This document shows, in pieces, positions 8,243 through 16,769 of a stretch of DNA of 64,000 nucleotides. The stretch's first letter is position 1. Each line of letters opens with the position of its first letter. The DNA lies in NCBI RefSeq assembly GCF_005938625.1, contig NZ_VCNJ01000002.1, positions 1 through 64,000 of the forward strand, read 5' to 3'. The notes beneath the pieces are model-generated. The model searched no databases. It had not been told where the DNA came from and was given only the letters and a program-made list of their open reading frames with translations. The DNA comes from Pseudomonas fluorescens (GTDB lineage: Bacteria; Pseudomonadota; Gammaproteobacteria; Pseudomonadales; Pseudomonadaceae). The position numbers and the translations under genes were made by a program.

Positions 8243-8881
8243 ATGAGCAAGATTCTTGCGATCCATGCCAGTCCCCGTGGCGAGCGTTCACACTCGCGGC
8301 GCCTGGCGGAACATTTTCTCAGTGCCTGGCAGGTGCGTCATCCGCAGGCGCAAGTCACTCGCCGCGAGGTCGGGCGGGCGCCGATTCCGCCGGTCAACGA
8401 AGCCTTTGTCGCCGCCGCGTTTTATCCACAGCCCGAAGCACGCCCACTGTCGATGCAGGCCGATCTGGCCCTGAGCGATCAATTGGTCGGCGAGTTGTTC
8501 GATCACGAGCTGCTGCTGATTTCCACGCCGATGTACAACTTCAACGTGCCTAGCGGCCTCAAGGCCTGGGTTGATCAGATCGTGCGCCTCGGCCTGACCT
8601 TCGATCACACGCTGGACAATGGCGTCGCCCAGTACACGCCGTTGTTGCAGGGCAAGAAGGCGCTGATCGTCACCAGTCGCGGCGGCTTCGGCTTCGGCCC
8701 GGGTGGCGAGCTGGAAGCCTTGAACCACGCCGATCCATGGCTGCGCACGGCGCTGGGTTTCGTCGGTATTAACGACGTCACCGTGGTCGCGGCTGAGGGC
8801 GAAGAATCCGCCGAACGCACCTTCGCGGTGTCGGTGGCCGAGGCCGAGCAGCGTTTGCTCGACCTCGCCCGGGTGTTCTAG
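8243..8881 (+). CDS. azoR: FMN-dependent NADH:quinone/azo oxidoreductase (AzoR)
   Basis: AzoR-type flavodoxin-fold enzymes reduce quinones and azo compounds with NAD(P)H through two-electron steps. The 212-residue length is normal. The FMN phosphate-binding start [19 protein letters not shown] and the flavin-contact motif [17 protein letters not shown] near residue 95 are both present, as is the [11 protein letters not shown] loop that contacts the isoalloxazine in the family. AGGAG precedes the ATG. The next gene starts immediately after its stop codon. The divergent LysR gene is its likely regulator. Confidence 0.93.
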   Translation: MSKILAIHASPRGERSHSRRLAEHFLSAWQVRHPQAQVTRREVGRAPIPPVNEAFVAAAFYPQPEARPLSMQADLALSDQLVGELFDHELLLISTPMYNFNVPSGLKAWVDQIVRLGLTFDHTLDNGVAQYTPLLQGKKALIVTSRGGFGFGPGGELEALNHADPWLRTALGFVGINDVTVVAAEGEESAERTFAVSVAEAEQRLLDLARVF

Positions 8882-9187
8882 GTGGCCTGGCTGTTCCTGC
8901 TGATCGCCGCCGGGTTTGAAGTGACCTTCGCCATGGGCATGAAGTACGCCGAAGGTTTCACCCGGCTCTGGCCTTCGCTGATCACCGTGGTCGCGGCGGT
9001 CGGCGGGATTTATTTCCTGACCCTGGCGATGCGCGAGTTGCCGGTGAGCATCGCCTACCCGATCTGGACGGCGATTGGCTCACTGGGCACGGTGTTCCTC
9101 GGCTTTGCCCTGCTCGGCGAGAGCCTGACTCTGGTCAAACTGGTTTCGGTAGGGCTGATTGTGGCGGGGGTGGTGGGCCTGAAGTAG
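8882..9187 (+). CDS. Small multidrug resistance (SMR) exporter, SugE/Gdx-like
   Basis: The 101-residue protein with four hydrophobic helices belongs to the SMR family of proton-coupled dual-topology exporters. The essential helix-1 glutamate is present in AAGFEVTFAMGMKYAEGF (E14), and PIWTAIGSLGTVFLG is the typical helix-3 signature. SugE/Gdx members export guanidinium, while EmrE-like members export quaternary ammonium compounds. The KYAEGF sequence after helix 1 fits the SugE side, but the tryptophan usual before it is absent, so the substrate is uncertain. The GTG start abuts the azoR TAG with no gap, implying translational coupling. Confidence 0.88.
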   Translation: MAWLFLLIAAGFEVTFAMGMKYAEGFTRLWPSLITVVAAVGGIYFLTLAMRELPVSIAYPIWTAIGSLGTVFLGFALLGESLTLVKLVSVGLIVAGVVGLK

Positions 9188-9278
9188 GCTGGTGGTTGAG
9201 TTGTCATCATCAGGGAGGATGCTTGGCGGGCGTTTTGCACGCCTTGCATCCACTCACCGACCACAAGGATGTTTGCCC

Positions 9279-10157
9279 ATGTCGACGCGTTATCCATTGG
9301 TGCTGGTGCCCGGAATGCTCGGGTTTATCCGGCTGGTGCTCTATCCGTACTGGTACGGCATCATCAAGGCGCTGCGCCGTGGTGGTGCGACGGTGATTGC
9401 GGTGCAGGTGTCGCCGCTCAACTCCACAGAAGTGCGCGGCGAGCAATTGCTGGCGCAGATCGATGAGATCTTGCGCGAGACCGGGGCGCAAAAGGTCAAC
9501 CTGTTCGGCCACAGTCAGGGCTCGCTGACGGCGCGCTATGCGGCAGCGAAACGGCCGGATCTGGTGGCCTCGGTGACATCGGTGGCCGGGCCGAATCATG
9601 GCTCTGAGCTGGCTGACTATCTGCACAAACACTACCCGGCGGACAGCGCCAAGGGCCGTATTCTTGAGGTTCTGTTGCGTTTTGTCGGCTGGCTGATGGC
9701 GCTGCTGGAAACCGGTTACCACGGGCCGAAATTGCCGGTGGATATTCACGCCTCGCACCAATCGCTGACCACTGAGGGCGTGGCGCTGTTCAATCAGCGC
9801 TATCCACAGGGCTTGCCGGAAACATGGGGCGGTCACGGGCCGGAAGAGGTTAACGGCGTGCGCTACTACTCGTGGTCGGGGACGTTGCAACCGGGCAAGA
9901 CTGATCGCGGCGGGAATTTGTTTGATGGGACCAATCGCAGCTGTCGCTTGTTTGCGAAAACCTTCGTGCGTGAGCCGGGGCAGTGCGACGGGATGGTCGG
10001 GCGGTATAGCTCGCATCTGGGCACGGTGATTGGTGATGACTATCCGCTGGATCACTTCGACATCGTCAATCAGTCGCTGGGGCTGGTCGGCAAGGGCGCG
10101 GATCCGGTGCGGCTGTTTGTCGAGCATGCGGCGCGGCTTGAGGCTGCCGGGCTTTAG
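9279..10157 (+). CDS. Triacylglycerol lipase, Proteus/family I.1 type
   Basis: This 292-residue alpha/beta hydrolase is very similar to the Proteus mirabilis lipase (about 287 residues), starting MSTRYPLVLVPG against MSTKYPIVLVHG. The nucleophile elbow GHSQG places serine at residue 79. Aspartate 237 (GQCDGMVGR) and histidine 259 (PLDHFDIVNQ) complete the triad. Like the Proteus enzyme it has no signal peptide, and no foldase gene lies nearby. The oxyanion-hole HG of the family is PG here (P11). The ATG at 9279 is used; an upstream open frame lacks a family match. Confidence 0.92.
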   Translation: MSTRYPLVLVPGMLGFIRLVLYPYWYGIIKALRRGGATVIAVQVSPLNSTEVRGEQLLAQIDEILRETGAQKVNLFGHSQGSLTARYAAAKRPDLVASVTSVAGPNHGSELADYLHKHYPADSAKGRILEVLLRFVGWLMALLETGYHGPKLPVDIHASHQSLTTEGVALFNQRYPQGLPETWGGHGPEEVNGVRYYSWSGTLQPGKTDRGGNLFDGTNRSCRLFAKTFVREPGQCDGMVGRYSSHLGTVIGDDYPLDHFDIVNQSLGLVGKGADPVRLFVEHAARLEAAGL

Positions 10158-10159
10158 GA

Positions 10160-10263
10160 TCAAAAGATCGCAGCCTTCGGCAGCTCCTACAGGTTCGGTG
10201 TCGAACACAAATTTTGTGAACGCCCCGAACTCATGTAGGAGCTGCCGCAGGCTGCGGTCTTTT
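10160..10263. repeat. REP pair (GATCGCAGCCTTCGGCAGC family)
   Basis: Two opposed copies (AAAAGATCGCAGCCTTCGGC at 10162-10181, and its partner ending in CTGCGGTCTTTT at 10263) flank a short loop in the convergent gap between the lipase and DMT transporter genes. The right copy carries a few substitutions. It may double as a bidirectional terminator. Confidence 0.85.
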
Positions 10264-10266
10264 CCA

Positions 10267-11172
10267 TCAGGCAACGCTGATCCGGCGGCCCAACACGGTG
10301 GTCCAGCGCTCGGAAAGAATCACCCCACCCAAGGTCAACAAGCCACCGACCAGGTGATACATCGCCAACTGCTCCTTCAACACCACCGCCGCAATCAGCG
10401 CAGTAATCAACGGCAGCAGATTGAAAAACAACGTCGTGCGGCTCGGCCCCAGGCGCAGCACCGCCTGCATCCACGCCAGCGGCGCGAGCATCGACGCCAA
10501 CAGGCACGCATACAGCACCAGCGGAATGTTCTGCAGGGTCAGCCCGGTCTTCGGCGAAGCCGCAAACAGCGGAAACAACACGACAATCGCCACCAGCACC
10601 TGCAGATACAGCAACACCAGCGGCGGCAGGCGCAGCTGCCATTTTTTCAGCAGTGTGCTGTAGATCGCATAGGCCAGAGTGGCGATCAACATCATCGCAT
10701 CACCCATGTTCACGCCGTGCTGCAGCAACGCGCCGAGGCTGCCGGACGAGACCACCACCAGCACACCGGCAAACGACAACACGGCACCGACCAACGCGCC
10801 GGCGGTCAGGCGCTGCCCGAGACTGATGATCGCCATGGCCAGCGACATCAACGGCATCAGCGACAGGATGATGCCCATGTTGGTGGCGGTGGTCAGGGTC
10901 GCGGCGAAGTAGGCGAGGCTCTGATACACCGCCATGCCGAGTACGCCGAGGATGAAAATCTTGCCCAGGTTCGGGCGGATCTGCGGCCAGTGTGCGATCA
11001 CCGCTTTGAGCATGAACGGGGTGAACAGCAAACCGGCGAGCAGCCAGCGGTAGAAACCGATCTCGGCAGGGAAAATCGCCCCGACTGCCAGTTTGTTGAT
11101 CACGGTATTGCCGGCCCAGATAAAAATTGCCAGCAGCGGAAACGCGTATTGCATGAGTCGAAACCAGTACAT
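10267..11172 (-). CDS. EamA/DMT-superfamily transporter
   Basis: The 301-residue inner-membrane protein has about ten hydrophobic helices arranged as two EamA repeats. The first begins at PLLAIFIWAGNTVINKLA and the second near MGDAMMLIATLAYAIYS. The end of the second repeat has the family signature FFNLLPLITALIAAVVLKE. DMT carriers export or import amino acids, nucleosides or other metabolites; the substrate cannot be told from sequence. It is divergent from the AraC-type regulator at 11251, with paired operator-like repeats between them, so the two probably form a regulator-exporter unit. Confidence 0.9.
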   Translation of the reverse strand: MYWFRLMQYAFPLLAIFIWAGNTVINKLAVGAIFPAEIGFYRWLLAGLLFTPFMLKAVIAHWPQIRPNLGKIFILGVLGMAVYQSLAYFAATLTTATNMGIILSLMPLMSLAMAIISLGQRLTAGALVGAVLSFAGVLVVVSSGSLGALLQHGVNMGDAMMLIATLAYAIYSTLLKKWQLRLPPLVLLYLQVLVAIVVLFPLFAASPKTGLTLQNIPLVLYACLLASMLAPLAWMQAVLRLGPSRTTLFFNLLPLITALIAAVVLKEQLAMYHLVGGLLTLGGVILSERWTTVLGRRISVA

Positions 11173-11218
11173 TGATGAAGGGCAATTATCCCTTGTCTGG
11201 ATGCAAGCCTATACTGCG

Positions 11219-11248
11219 AACCGGACAACCTGCCTCTGAAACCGGACA
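11219..11248 (+). promoter_or_regulatory. Paired direct repeats, candidate AraC-type operator
   Basis: AACCGGACA occurs twice on the + strand, at 11219-11227 and 11240-11248, exactly 21 bases (two helical turns) apart. They lie in the 78-base gap between the divergent DMT transporter and AraC-family genes. Direct half-sites with this spacing are typical of AraC-family dimers. The second copy ends two bases before the araC-type ATG, which suggests autorepression. Confidence 0.5.
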
Positions 11249-11250
11249 GC

Positions 11251-12045
11251 ATGAACAGCAAACACATCGATCTGCTGGATTTCAGCGAACTGCCGTCGGC
11301 GGTGTATTTCCGCTACGCCGATTTCAACGCCCATGAATACGCCGCGCCGCACCGCCATCCTTGGGGCACGCTGGAGTACGCTGCACACGGCGTGTTGCAC
11401 ATGGACGTCGATGGCAGTCGCTTCATGTCGCCGCCGCAGTACGCGGTGTGGGTGCCGCCGCAGGTCGAGCACAGTTTTTACAGCCATCAACCGGTCAACT
11501 ATCGTGCGGTGTGCCTTGATCCCAAGGTCTGTACCGATTTGCCCCTGCGTGCCTGCACACTGGCGATCAGCGACATTCTCAAAGCGATTCTCAAGGACTT
11601 CGCCGCCCGTGACGTGAAGATTCCCGAGCTTGATGCCGATCAGCGTCTGGCGCAGGTGTTGGTCGATCAACTGCAGCAGGCCCCGGTGCATGAGTGTTAT
11701 CTACCCTACGCCAGTAGTCCGGGATTGCTGGCAATCCTCGAAACCTTGCAGGCCGAGCCGGGCAACAATCAGCCGCTGGCGCATTGGGCGCTGCAGGTGC
11801 ATGTCAGCGAACGCACGCTGGCCCGGCAATTCGCCCGTGAACTGGGGATGAGTTTTGGCGAGTGGCGCCAGCGCTTGCGTTACCTCGCAGCGATCGAGGC
11901 ACTGGAGACTTCACGCAGTGTGCAGGAAATTGCCTTCGACCTCGGTTACAGCAGCGGCTCGGCATTTATCGCCATGTTCGCGCGGCAGGCCGGGTGTACG
12001 CCGGAGCAGTATCGCCGTAGCCATCTGGAAGGCAGGAAGGTGTAA
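11251..12045 (+). CDS. AraC-family transcriptional regulator
   Basis: A 264-residue regulator. The N-terminal cupin sensor domain (roughly residues 20-90) contains APHRHPWGTLEYAAHG, followed by the C-terminal double helix-turn-helix of the AraC/XylS family. The first recognition helix is in VHVSERTLARQFARELGMSF. The second is within VQEIAFDLGYSSGSAFIAMF, and the family ending GCTPEQYRRSH follows. It faces the DMT transporter across a short gap carrying 21-bp-spaced repeats, so it likely controls that exporter and itself. Confidence 0.92.
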   Translation: MNSKHIDLLDFSELPSAVYFRYADFNAHEYAAPHRHPWGTLEYAAHGVLHMDVDGSRFMSPPQYAVWVPPQVEHSFYSHQPVNYRAVCLDPKVCTDLPLRACTLAISDILKAILKDFAARDVKIPELDADQRLAQVLVDQLQQAPVHECYLPYASSPGLLAILETLQAEPGNNQPLAHWALQVHVSERTLARQFARELGMSFGEWRQRLRYLAAIEALETSRSVQEIAFDLGYSSGSAFIAMFARQAGCTPEQYRRSHLEGRKV

Positions 12046-12108
12046 CAAGATTTGGCTACACTCCAGCAGAGGCCGCCCCCCTCGGTGCGGCGACAAGGAG
12101 AAAACTCC

Positions 12109-12414
12109 ATGAAGATGTTGCGTGTGCCTTTGTTGATGATTGGTTTGCTCCTGTGTTCCCAGGGTTTCGCCGCCACGGCGCAACAGAACAAGATGACCAC
12201 CTGCAATGCCGATGCGACCGCCAAGAGTCTGAAAGGCGATGAGCGCAAAACCTTCATGAGCACCTGCCTCAAGGCAGCGCCGGCGGCCAACGATGCGAAG
12301 GCCCTGACCCCGCAGCAGGAAAAAATGAAAACCTGCAACGCCGACGCGAAAACCAAAGCCCTGACCGGCGATGCGCGCAAGACGTTCATGAGTGATTGCC
12401 TGAAGAAGAAATAA
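12109..12414 (+). CDS. PsiF-repeat family periplasmic protein
   Basis: The 101-residue product has a signal peptide (cleavage near residue 22, after GFAA) and two PsiF repeats. Each begins Q(Q/E)xKMxTCNADAxxK and ends RKTFMSxCLK. E. coli psiF is phosphate-starvation inducible; its molecular role is unknown. Two cysteines per repeat could form disulfides in the periplasm. The ATG at 12109 has AAGGAG eight bases upstream; an earlier in-frame ATG at 12052 would lose the signal peptide. It is apparently monocistronic, with a REP pair downstream. Confidence 0.88.
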   Translation: MKMLRVPLLMIGLLLCSQGFAATAQQNKMTTCNADATAKSLKGDERKTFMSTCLKAAPAANDAKALTPQQEKMKTCNADAKTKALTGDARKTFMSDCLKKK

Positions 12415-12443
12415 GCACTTGAGTCTTGTGGTGAGCGGGCTGA

Positions 12444-12515
12444 CCTCTTCGCGAGCAAGCTCGCTCCCACAGGAGTGCGCATTCCAATGTGGGAGCGAGC
12501 TTGCTCGCGAAGAGG
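12444..12515. repeat. REP pair (GCGAGCAAGCTCGC family), perfect arms
   Basis: A 27-base arm starting CCTCTTCGCGAGCAAGCTCG (12444-12470) is perfectly complementary to 12489-12515. It sits between psiF and the PerM-type gene and can fold into a strong hairpin. Confidence 0.88.
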
Positions 12516-12617
12516 CCGGTCATGGCACCGCCAATCTCAAGCACCGCATATTTCTAGTGCTCACCCCGGAACGCTGGCAGACTGCCAATCCTTTTACACC
12601 GTTCGTTTTGAGGCTGT

Positions 12618-13631
12618 ATGCCAACGTTTTCTGAGCGTCATGTAGTGTTCTGGGTCAGTTGCATCATCATTTTCGGCGGTTTGCTGCTGGTGTTGCCGCT
12701 GCGCTTGTTGCCCAGTCTGTTGGCCGGTTTGTTGGTCTATGAGCTGGTCAACATGCTCACCCCGCAACTGCAACGGCTGATCGAAGGCCGCCGCGCGCGC
12801 TGGCTGGCAGTGGCGTTGCTGGGCACGCTGGTGGTGAGTGTGCTGGCATTGATCTTCGCCGGCGCTATCAGTTTCCTCCTGCACGAAGCGGAAAATCCCG
12901 GCGCTTCCCTCGACAAGTTCATGGGCGTGGTCGACCGCGCACGCGGGCAGTTACCGCCGTTCATCGACGCTTACCTGCCGGCCAGTGCTGCGGAGTTTCG
13001 CGTGGCGATTGGCGAGTGGATGAGCAAACATCTGTCCGACCTGCAACTGGTCGGCAAGGACGCCGCGCACATGTTCGTGACGTTGCTGATCGGCATGGTG
13101 CTCGGCGCGATCATCGCCTTGCAGCGGATCCCCGACGTTACTAAACGCAAACCGCTGGCCGCCGCGCTGTTCGACCGTTTGCACCTGTTGGTGCAGGCGT
13201 TCCGCAACATCGTCTTTGCACAGATCAAGATTTCCCTGCTCAACACCTTCTTCACCGGGATCTTCCTCGCGGTGATCCTGCCGATGTTCGGCATCAAACT
13301 GCCGCTGACCAAAACCCTGATCGTACTGACCTTCCTGCTCGGTCTGCTTCCGGTGATCGGCAATCTGATGTCGAACACGTTGATCACCATCGTCGGCCTG
13401 TCATTGTCGATCTGGGTGGCAATTGCCGCGCTGGGTTATCTGATCTTTATCCACAAGCTCGAGTACTTCCTCAACGCGCGGATTGTCGGCGGGCAGATCA
13501 GTGCCAAGTCGTGGGAGTTGCTGCTGGCGATGCTGGTGTTCGAGGCGGCGTTCGGCTTGCCGGGAGTGGTGGCGGGGCCGATTTATTATGCGTACCTGAA
13601 GAGTGAGTTGAAGCTGGGCGGGATGGTTTAA
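12618..13631 (+). CDS. AI-2E/PerM family membrane permease
   Basis: The 337-residue inner-membrane protein of the AI-2E transporter (PerM/TqsA) family has hydrophobic segments near residues 8-35, 60-85, 155-175, 205-230 and 235-335. The family C-terminal block includes PLTKTLIVLTFLLGLLPVIGN and the ending GLPGVVAGPIYYAYLKSEL. Members export autoinducer-2, sodium/protons or unknown solutes; the substrate here is unassigned. The ATG at 12618 directly follows a REP-containing gap. It is transcribed away from psiF and ends just before a further repeat region. Confidence 0.85.
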   Translation: MPTFSERHVVFWVSCIIIFGGLLLVLPLRLLPSLLAGLLVYELVNMLTPQLQRLIEGRRARWLAVALLGTLVVSVLALIFAGAISFLLHEAENPGASLDKFMGVVDRARGQLPPFIDAYLPASAAEFRVAIGEWMSKHLSDLQLVGKDAAHMFVTLLIGMVLGAIIALQRIPDVTKRKPLAAALFDRLHLLVQAFRNIVFAQIKISLLNTFFTGIFLAVILPMFGIKLPLTKTLIVLTFLLGLLPVIGNLMSNTLITIVGLSLSIWVAIAALGYLIFIHKLEYFLNARIVGGQISAKSWELLLAMLVFEAAFGLPGVVAGPIYYAYLKSELKLGGMV

Positions 13632-13633
13632 CA

Positions 13634-13742
13634 GCAGCTTCGAGTTGCAAGCTTCGAGCTACAAGTAAAAGCAGAAGCGGGAGCGCAGTGGCTCTTGCTT
13701 TTGCTCTTACTTGCCGCTTGCCGCTTAAAACTTGCAGCTGCC
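13634..13742. repeat. Intergenic inverted repeat (CTTGCAGCTG family)
   Basis: CAGCTTCGAGTTGCAAGC...AAGCAG on the left is loosely complementary to TTGCTCTTACTTGCCGC...CTTGCAGCTGCC on the right. The element fills the convergent gap between the PerM-type and YegD genes. A related element lies between purH and purD (about 55.9-56.05 kb). Confidence 0.65.
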
Positions 13743-13743
13743 G

Positions 13744-15012
13744 TTAAACGCCATAGCGTTTGCGGGCTTCAATCGCCAATCCGCTACCAATGCTGCCGAA
13801 GATATTCCCTTCAACATGCCGTGCATTCGGCAGCATCGCCGAGACGCTGTTGCGCAGCGCCGGAATCCCGCTCGAACCGCCGGTGAAGAACACCGTATCG
13901 ACCTGATCCACCGCGACACCGGCGTCGTTCAACAGCTGGGTAACACTGCCGCGCACCCGCTCCAGCAACGCATCGATCGCCGATTCAAACAGCGCGCGAG
14001 TCAGCTTAACGCTCAGACCAGCTTCGATCCGGTCCAGCGGCACATGGCGGCTGTCGGTGTGGGTCAGCTGGATCTTGGTTTCTTCGACTTCCATCGCCAG
14101 CCAGTGCCCGGCGCGCTGTTCGATCAGCTTGAACAGGCGATCGATGCCGCCGGTGTCTTCGATGTCGTAGCGCATGCTGCCCAGCGCCAGGCTGGATTTC
14201 TGCGAGTACACCGAGTTAATGGTGTGCCAGGTCGCCAGGTTCATGTGGTGGCTGGTTGGCATGTAGGCGCCGCTCTTCATCCGGCTGCCGTAGCCGAACA
14301 GCGGCATCAGGCCTTGCAGGCTCAGCTGTTTGTCGAAGTCGGTCCCGCCGATGTGCACGCCGCCGGTGGCGAGGATGTCGTCGTGACGGTTATCGAAACC
14401 GCGACGCTCCGGCGACAGGCGTACCAGCGAGAAGTCGGAGGTACCACCGCCGATGTCGACGATCAGTACCAGCTCTTCTTTCTCGATGGTCGACTCGTAG
14501 TCGAATGCAGCGGCGATCGGTTCGTACTGGAACGACACGTCCTTGAAGCCGATCTTGCGCGCCACTTCGACCAGTGTGTCTTCGGCTTCCTGGTCCGCCA
14601 GCGGATCGTCATCGACGAAGAACACCGGGCGACCGAGCACCACTTGTTCGAATTCCCGACCGGCGGCAGTTTCCGCGCGGCTTTTCAACTGACCGATGAA
14701 CAGGCCGAGCAAGTCCTTGAACGGCATCGCCGTGCCGAGCACGCTGGTGTCGTGCTTGATCAGCTTGGAACCGAGCAGGCTTTTCAGCGAGCGCATCAAC
14801 CGGCCTTCGTAGCCTTCCAGGTACTCGTGCAGCGCCAGACGACCGTAAACCGGGCGGCGTTCCTCGATATTGAAGAAGACCACAGACGGCAGGGTGATCT
14901 TGTCGTCTTCCAGCGCGATCATCGTTTCCATGCCTGGGCGCAGCCAGCCGACGGTGGAGTTGGACGTGCCGAAGTCGATACCGCAGGCACGGGCTGGAGA
15001 GGCGTCTTTCAT
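13744..15012 (-). CDS. yegD: Hsp70-family chaperone, YegD type
   Basis: The 422-residue actin/Hsp70-fold ATPase lacks the DnaK peptide-binding domain, as in E. coli YegD (about 450 residues). Phosphate-loop 1 is ACGIDFGTSNSTVGWL, phosphate-loop 2 is LIVDIGGGTSDFSLVRL near residue 184, and the adenosine motif is VFFTGGSSGIPALR. It is divergent from cbpA, whose DnaJ domain is the normal partner of Hsp70 ATPases. A shared chaperone function is plausible but not shown. No heat-shock promoter was found on its own strand. Confidence 0.88.
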   Translation of the reverse strand: MKDASPARACGIDFGTSNSTVGWLRPGMETMIALEDDKITLPSVVFFNIEERRPVYGRLALHEYLEGYEGRLMRSLKSLLGSKLIKHDTSVLGTAMPFKDLLGLFIGQLKSRAETAAGREFEQVVLGRPVFFVDDDPLADQEAEDTLVEVARKIGFKDVSFQYEPIAAAFDYESTIEKEELVLIVDIGGGTSDFSLVRLSPERRGFDNRHDDILATGGVHIGGTDFDKQLSLQGLMPLFGYGSRMKSGAYMPTSHHMNLATWHTINSVYSQKSSLALGSMRYDIEDTGGIDRLFKLIEQRAGHWLAMEVEETKIQLTHTDSRHVPLDRIEAGLSVKLTRALFESAIDALLERVRGSVTQLLNDAGVAVDQVDTVFFTGGSSGIPALRNSVSAMLPNARHVEGNIFGSIGSGLAIEARKRYGV

Positions 15013-15106
15013 GTCTTTCGGTTCCGGTCAAAAAAACGGCCGCGCAGTGTATGTCAGTGCGCGCCAGAATCGAAGGCCGGTCATCTGCTATTTCACGACT
15101 AAACTG

Positions 15107-15134
15107 CTTGAAACTCGCAGCTTCGCCCCAAACT
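15107..15134 (+). promoter_or_regulatory. Probable sigma-32 (RpoH) promoter of cbpA-cbpM
   Basis: CTTGAAA (15107-15113) is a perfect heat-shock -35 element. After 12 bases comes CCCCAAACT (15126-15134), close to the CCCCATnT -10 consensus. Transcription would begin near 15141, leaving a leader of about 160 bases before the cbpA ATG. No gene is visible in the 15013-15303 gap. Confidence 0.6.
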
Positions 15135-15303
15135 TGCTGGCATGGGCCGGCAGAACCACCGGCGGTCGCAAGAACCGCCGTCCACTGCCGATAAACTTCT
15201 GCTGCGCCACCCGGTCACAACCTTGAGATCGGTCAACCTGGCACGCGCGAATCGGCGCAAGCTGGCATCGGCGCGAAATCGATAACGGATGGTGATTCCT
15301 TCA

Positions 15304-16254
15304 ATGGACTTCAAAGACTATTACAAGATACTCGGCGTGGAGCCGACAGCAGACGACAAGGCAATCAAGGCTGCCTATCGCAAGCTGGCGCGCAAATACC
15401 ACCCCGATGTCAGCAAGGAAAAGGACGCCGAGGCCAAATTCAAAGACGCCTCGGAAGCCTATGAAGCGCTGAAAAGCGCCGACAAACGCGCCGAATACGA
15501 CGAGCTGCGCCGCTATGGCCAGCACGGTCAGCCGTTCCAGGGGCCACCGGGCTGGCAGAGCCGTGGCGGCTTTGGTGGCGGCGGTGGCGACACCGGCGAC
15601 TTCTCGGACTTCTTCAGTTCGATCTTCGGCAATCGCGGCCCCGGTTTCGGTGGCGGCGATGGTCGCCAACAACGCAGTGCAGGACGCCGGGGACAAGACG
15701 TGGAAATGGAACTGCCGATCTTCCTCGAAGAGACGCTGGCGAACGAGTCGAAGAAAGTCACCTTCCAGGTGCCGCAGTACAACGCCAACGGCCAGCACGT
15801 CAGCAACACCAGCAAAAGCCTGAACGTGAAAATCCCGGCGGGCGTGACCGACGGCGAGCGCATCCGCCTCAAAGGCCAGGGCGCACCGGGCGTTGGTGGT
15901 GGGGCGAATGGCGATCTGTACCTGACCATTCGTTTTGCGCCGCACCCGAAATTCGATGTCGAAGGTGAAAACCTGATCATCACTTTGCCACTGGCGCCGT
16001 GGGAACTGGCGCTGGGTGCCGAAGTGGCGGTGCCGACCCTGACTGGCAAGATCAACTTGAAGGTCCCGGCCGGCAGCCAGAACGGCCAGCGCATGCGCGC
16101 CAAAGGCCATGGCCTGAAAAACAAGGCCGGCGAGCGCGGTTATCTGTTCGTGCAGCTCAAAGCCGTGATGCCGAAAGCCGCCGACGACGAGGTCAAGGCG
16201 CTGTGGCAGGAACTGGCAAAGAAAGCCGCCTTCAATCCGCGAGAGAACTTTTAA
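15304..16254 (+). CDS. cbpA: Curved DNA-binding protein / DnaJ-class co-chaperone CbpA
   Basis: CbpA stimulates DnaK ATPase and binds curved DNA in stationary phase. The 316-residue product has an N-terminal J domain with HPD at residues 33-35, a Gly/Phe-rich linker (about 75-125) and two C-terminal beta domains typical of type II DnaJ; it lacks the DnaJ zinc finger. The ATG at 15304 gives [12 protein letters not shown], the family start, and is preferred to an ATG five codons upstream. Its inhibitor gene cbpM follows after 23 bases, and a sigma-32-like promoter lies upstream. Confidence 0.96.
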   Translation: MDFKDYYKILGVEPTADDKAIKAAYRKLARKYHPDVSKEKDAEAKFKDASEAYEALKSADKRAEYDELRRYGQHGQPFQGPPGWQSRGGFGGGGGDTGDFSDFFSSIFGNRGPGFGGGDGRQQRSAGRRGQDVEMELPIFLEETLANESKKVTFQVPQYNANGQHVSNTSKSLNVKIPAGVTDGERIRLKGQGAPGVGGGANGDLYLTIRFAPHPKFDVEGENLIITLPLAPWELALGAEVAVPTLTGKINLKVPAGSQNGQRMRAKGHGLKNKAGERGYLFVQLKAVMPKAADDEVKALWQELAKKAAFNPRENF

Positions 16255-16277
16255 ATTCGACGACGGAGTAGCCCATC

Positions 16278-16583
16278 ATGAGCAGCCCCCTGATCGTTCA
16301 ACTGGACCTGGCAGAATTCTGTGAGGCGGCCGATTTGTCGGACGTCTACGTGATCGAAATTGTCGAGCACGGCATCCTCGAACCTCAGGGCGGGCAGCCC
16401 CGGGAATGGCGCTTCACCGATTACGAATTGGCTCTGGCCAAACGGGCGGCGAAGTTGCGCCGTGACCTGGAGCTGGAGTGGGAAGGGGTTGCGCTGGCGC
16501 TGGATCTGCTGGAAGAGGTGCGTGAGTTGCGTGCCGAGAACCGTATGTTGCGGCAGCGCTTGGGGCGGTTGGTGGTGGAGTAG
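16278..16583 (+). CDS. cbpM: CbpA modulator CbpM
   Basis: The 101-residue MerR-like protein binds the CbpA J domain and blocks both its co-chaperone and DNA-binding activities. It contains the family start MSSPLIVQLDLAEFCEAADL, the wing-like region GILEPQGGQPREWRFTDYEL, and a C-terminal coiled coil (VRELRAENRMLRQRLGRLV). It lies 23 bases after cbpA in the same direction and is almost certainly co-transcribed. Transcription likely ends at the hairpin at 16743. Confidence 0.95.
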   Translation: MSSPLIVQLDLAEFCEAADLSDVYVIEIVEHGILEPQGGQPREWRFTDYELALAKRAAKLRRDLELEWEGVALALDLLEEVRELRAENRMLRQRLGRLVVE

Positions 16584-16619
16584 TCAGCCTGAAAATCTTG
16601 TTGTGGCTGAGCTGGCCTT

Positions 16620-16709
16620 ATCGCTGGCAAGCCAGCTCCCACAGGGTTTTGCGTTGGAATGTAGATCTCGGATCGGCGCAGAACCTGTGGGAGCTGGCTT
16701 GCCAGCGAT
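16620..16709. repeat. REP pair (GGCAAGCCAGCTCCCAC variant)
   Basis: ATCGCTGGCAAGCCAGCTCC...CAGG (16620-16645) is perfectly complementary to 16684-16709. This is a sequence variant of the GCGAGCAAGCTCGC family and lies downstream of cbpM. Confidence 0.85.
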
Positions 16710-16742
16710 GAACGATAACGCGGAGTTTCTGACTCAACATTG

Positions 16743-16768
16743 AAAAGGCCCCGAAGGGCCTTTTTTTG
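16743..16768. terminator. Bidirectional rho-independent terminator
   Basis: AAAAGGCCC and GGGCCTTTTTTT form a tight stem around a CGAA tetraloop between the converging cbpM and ureC genes. The T-run is longer on the + strand, and a shorter one serves the urea operon. Confidence 0.9.
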
Positions 16769-16769
16769 G

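Noticed and set aside
13634..13742. Rho-independent terminator for perM or yegD
   Set aside because: The inverted repeat is imperfect and long, without a compact stem and T-run; it matches another intergenic repeat at about 56 kb instead.
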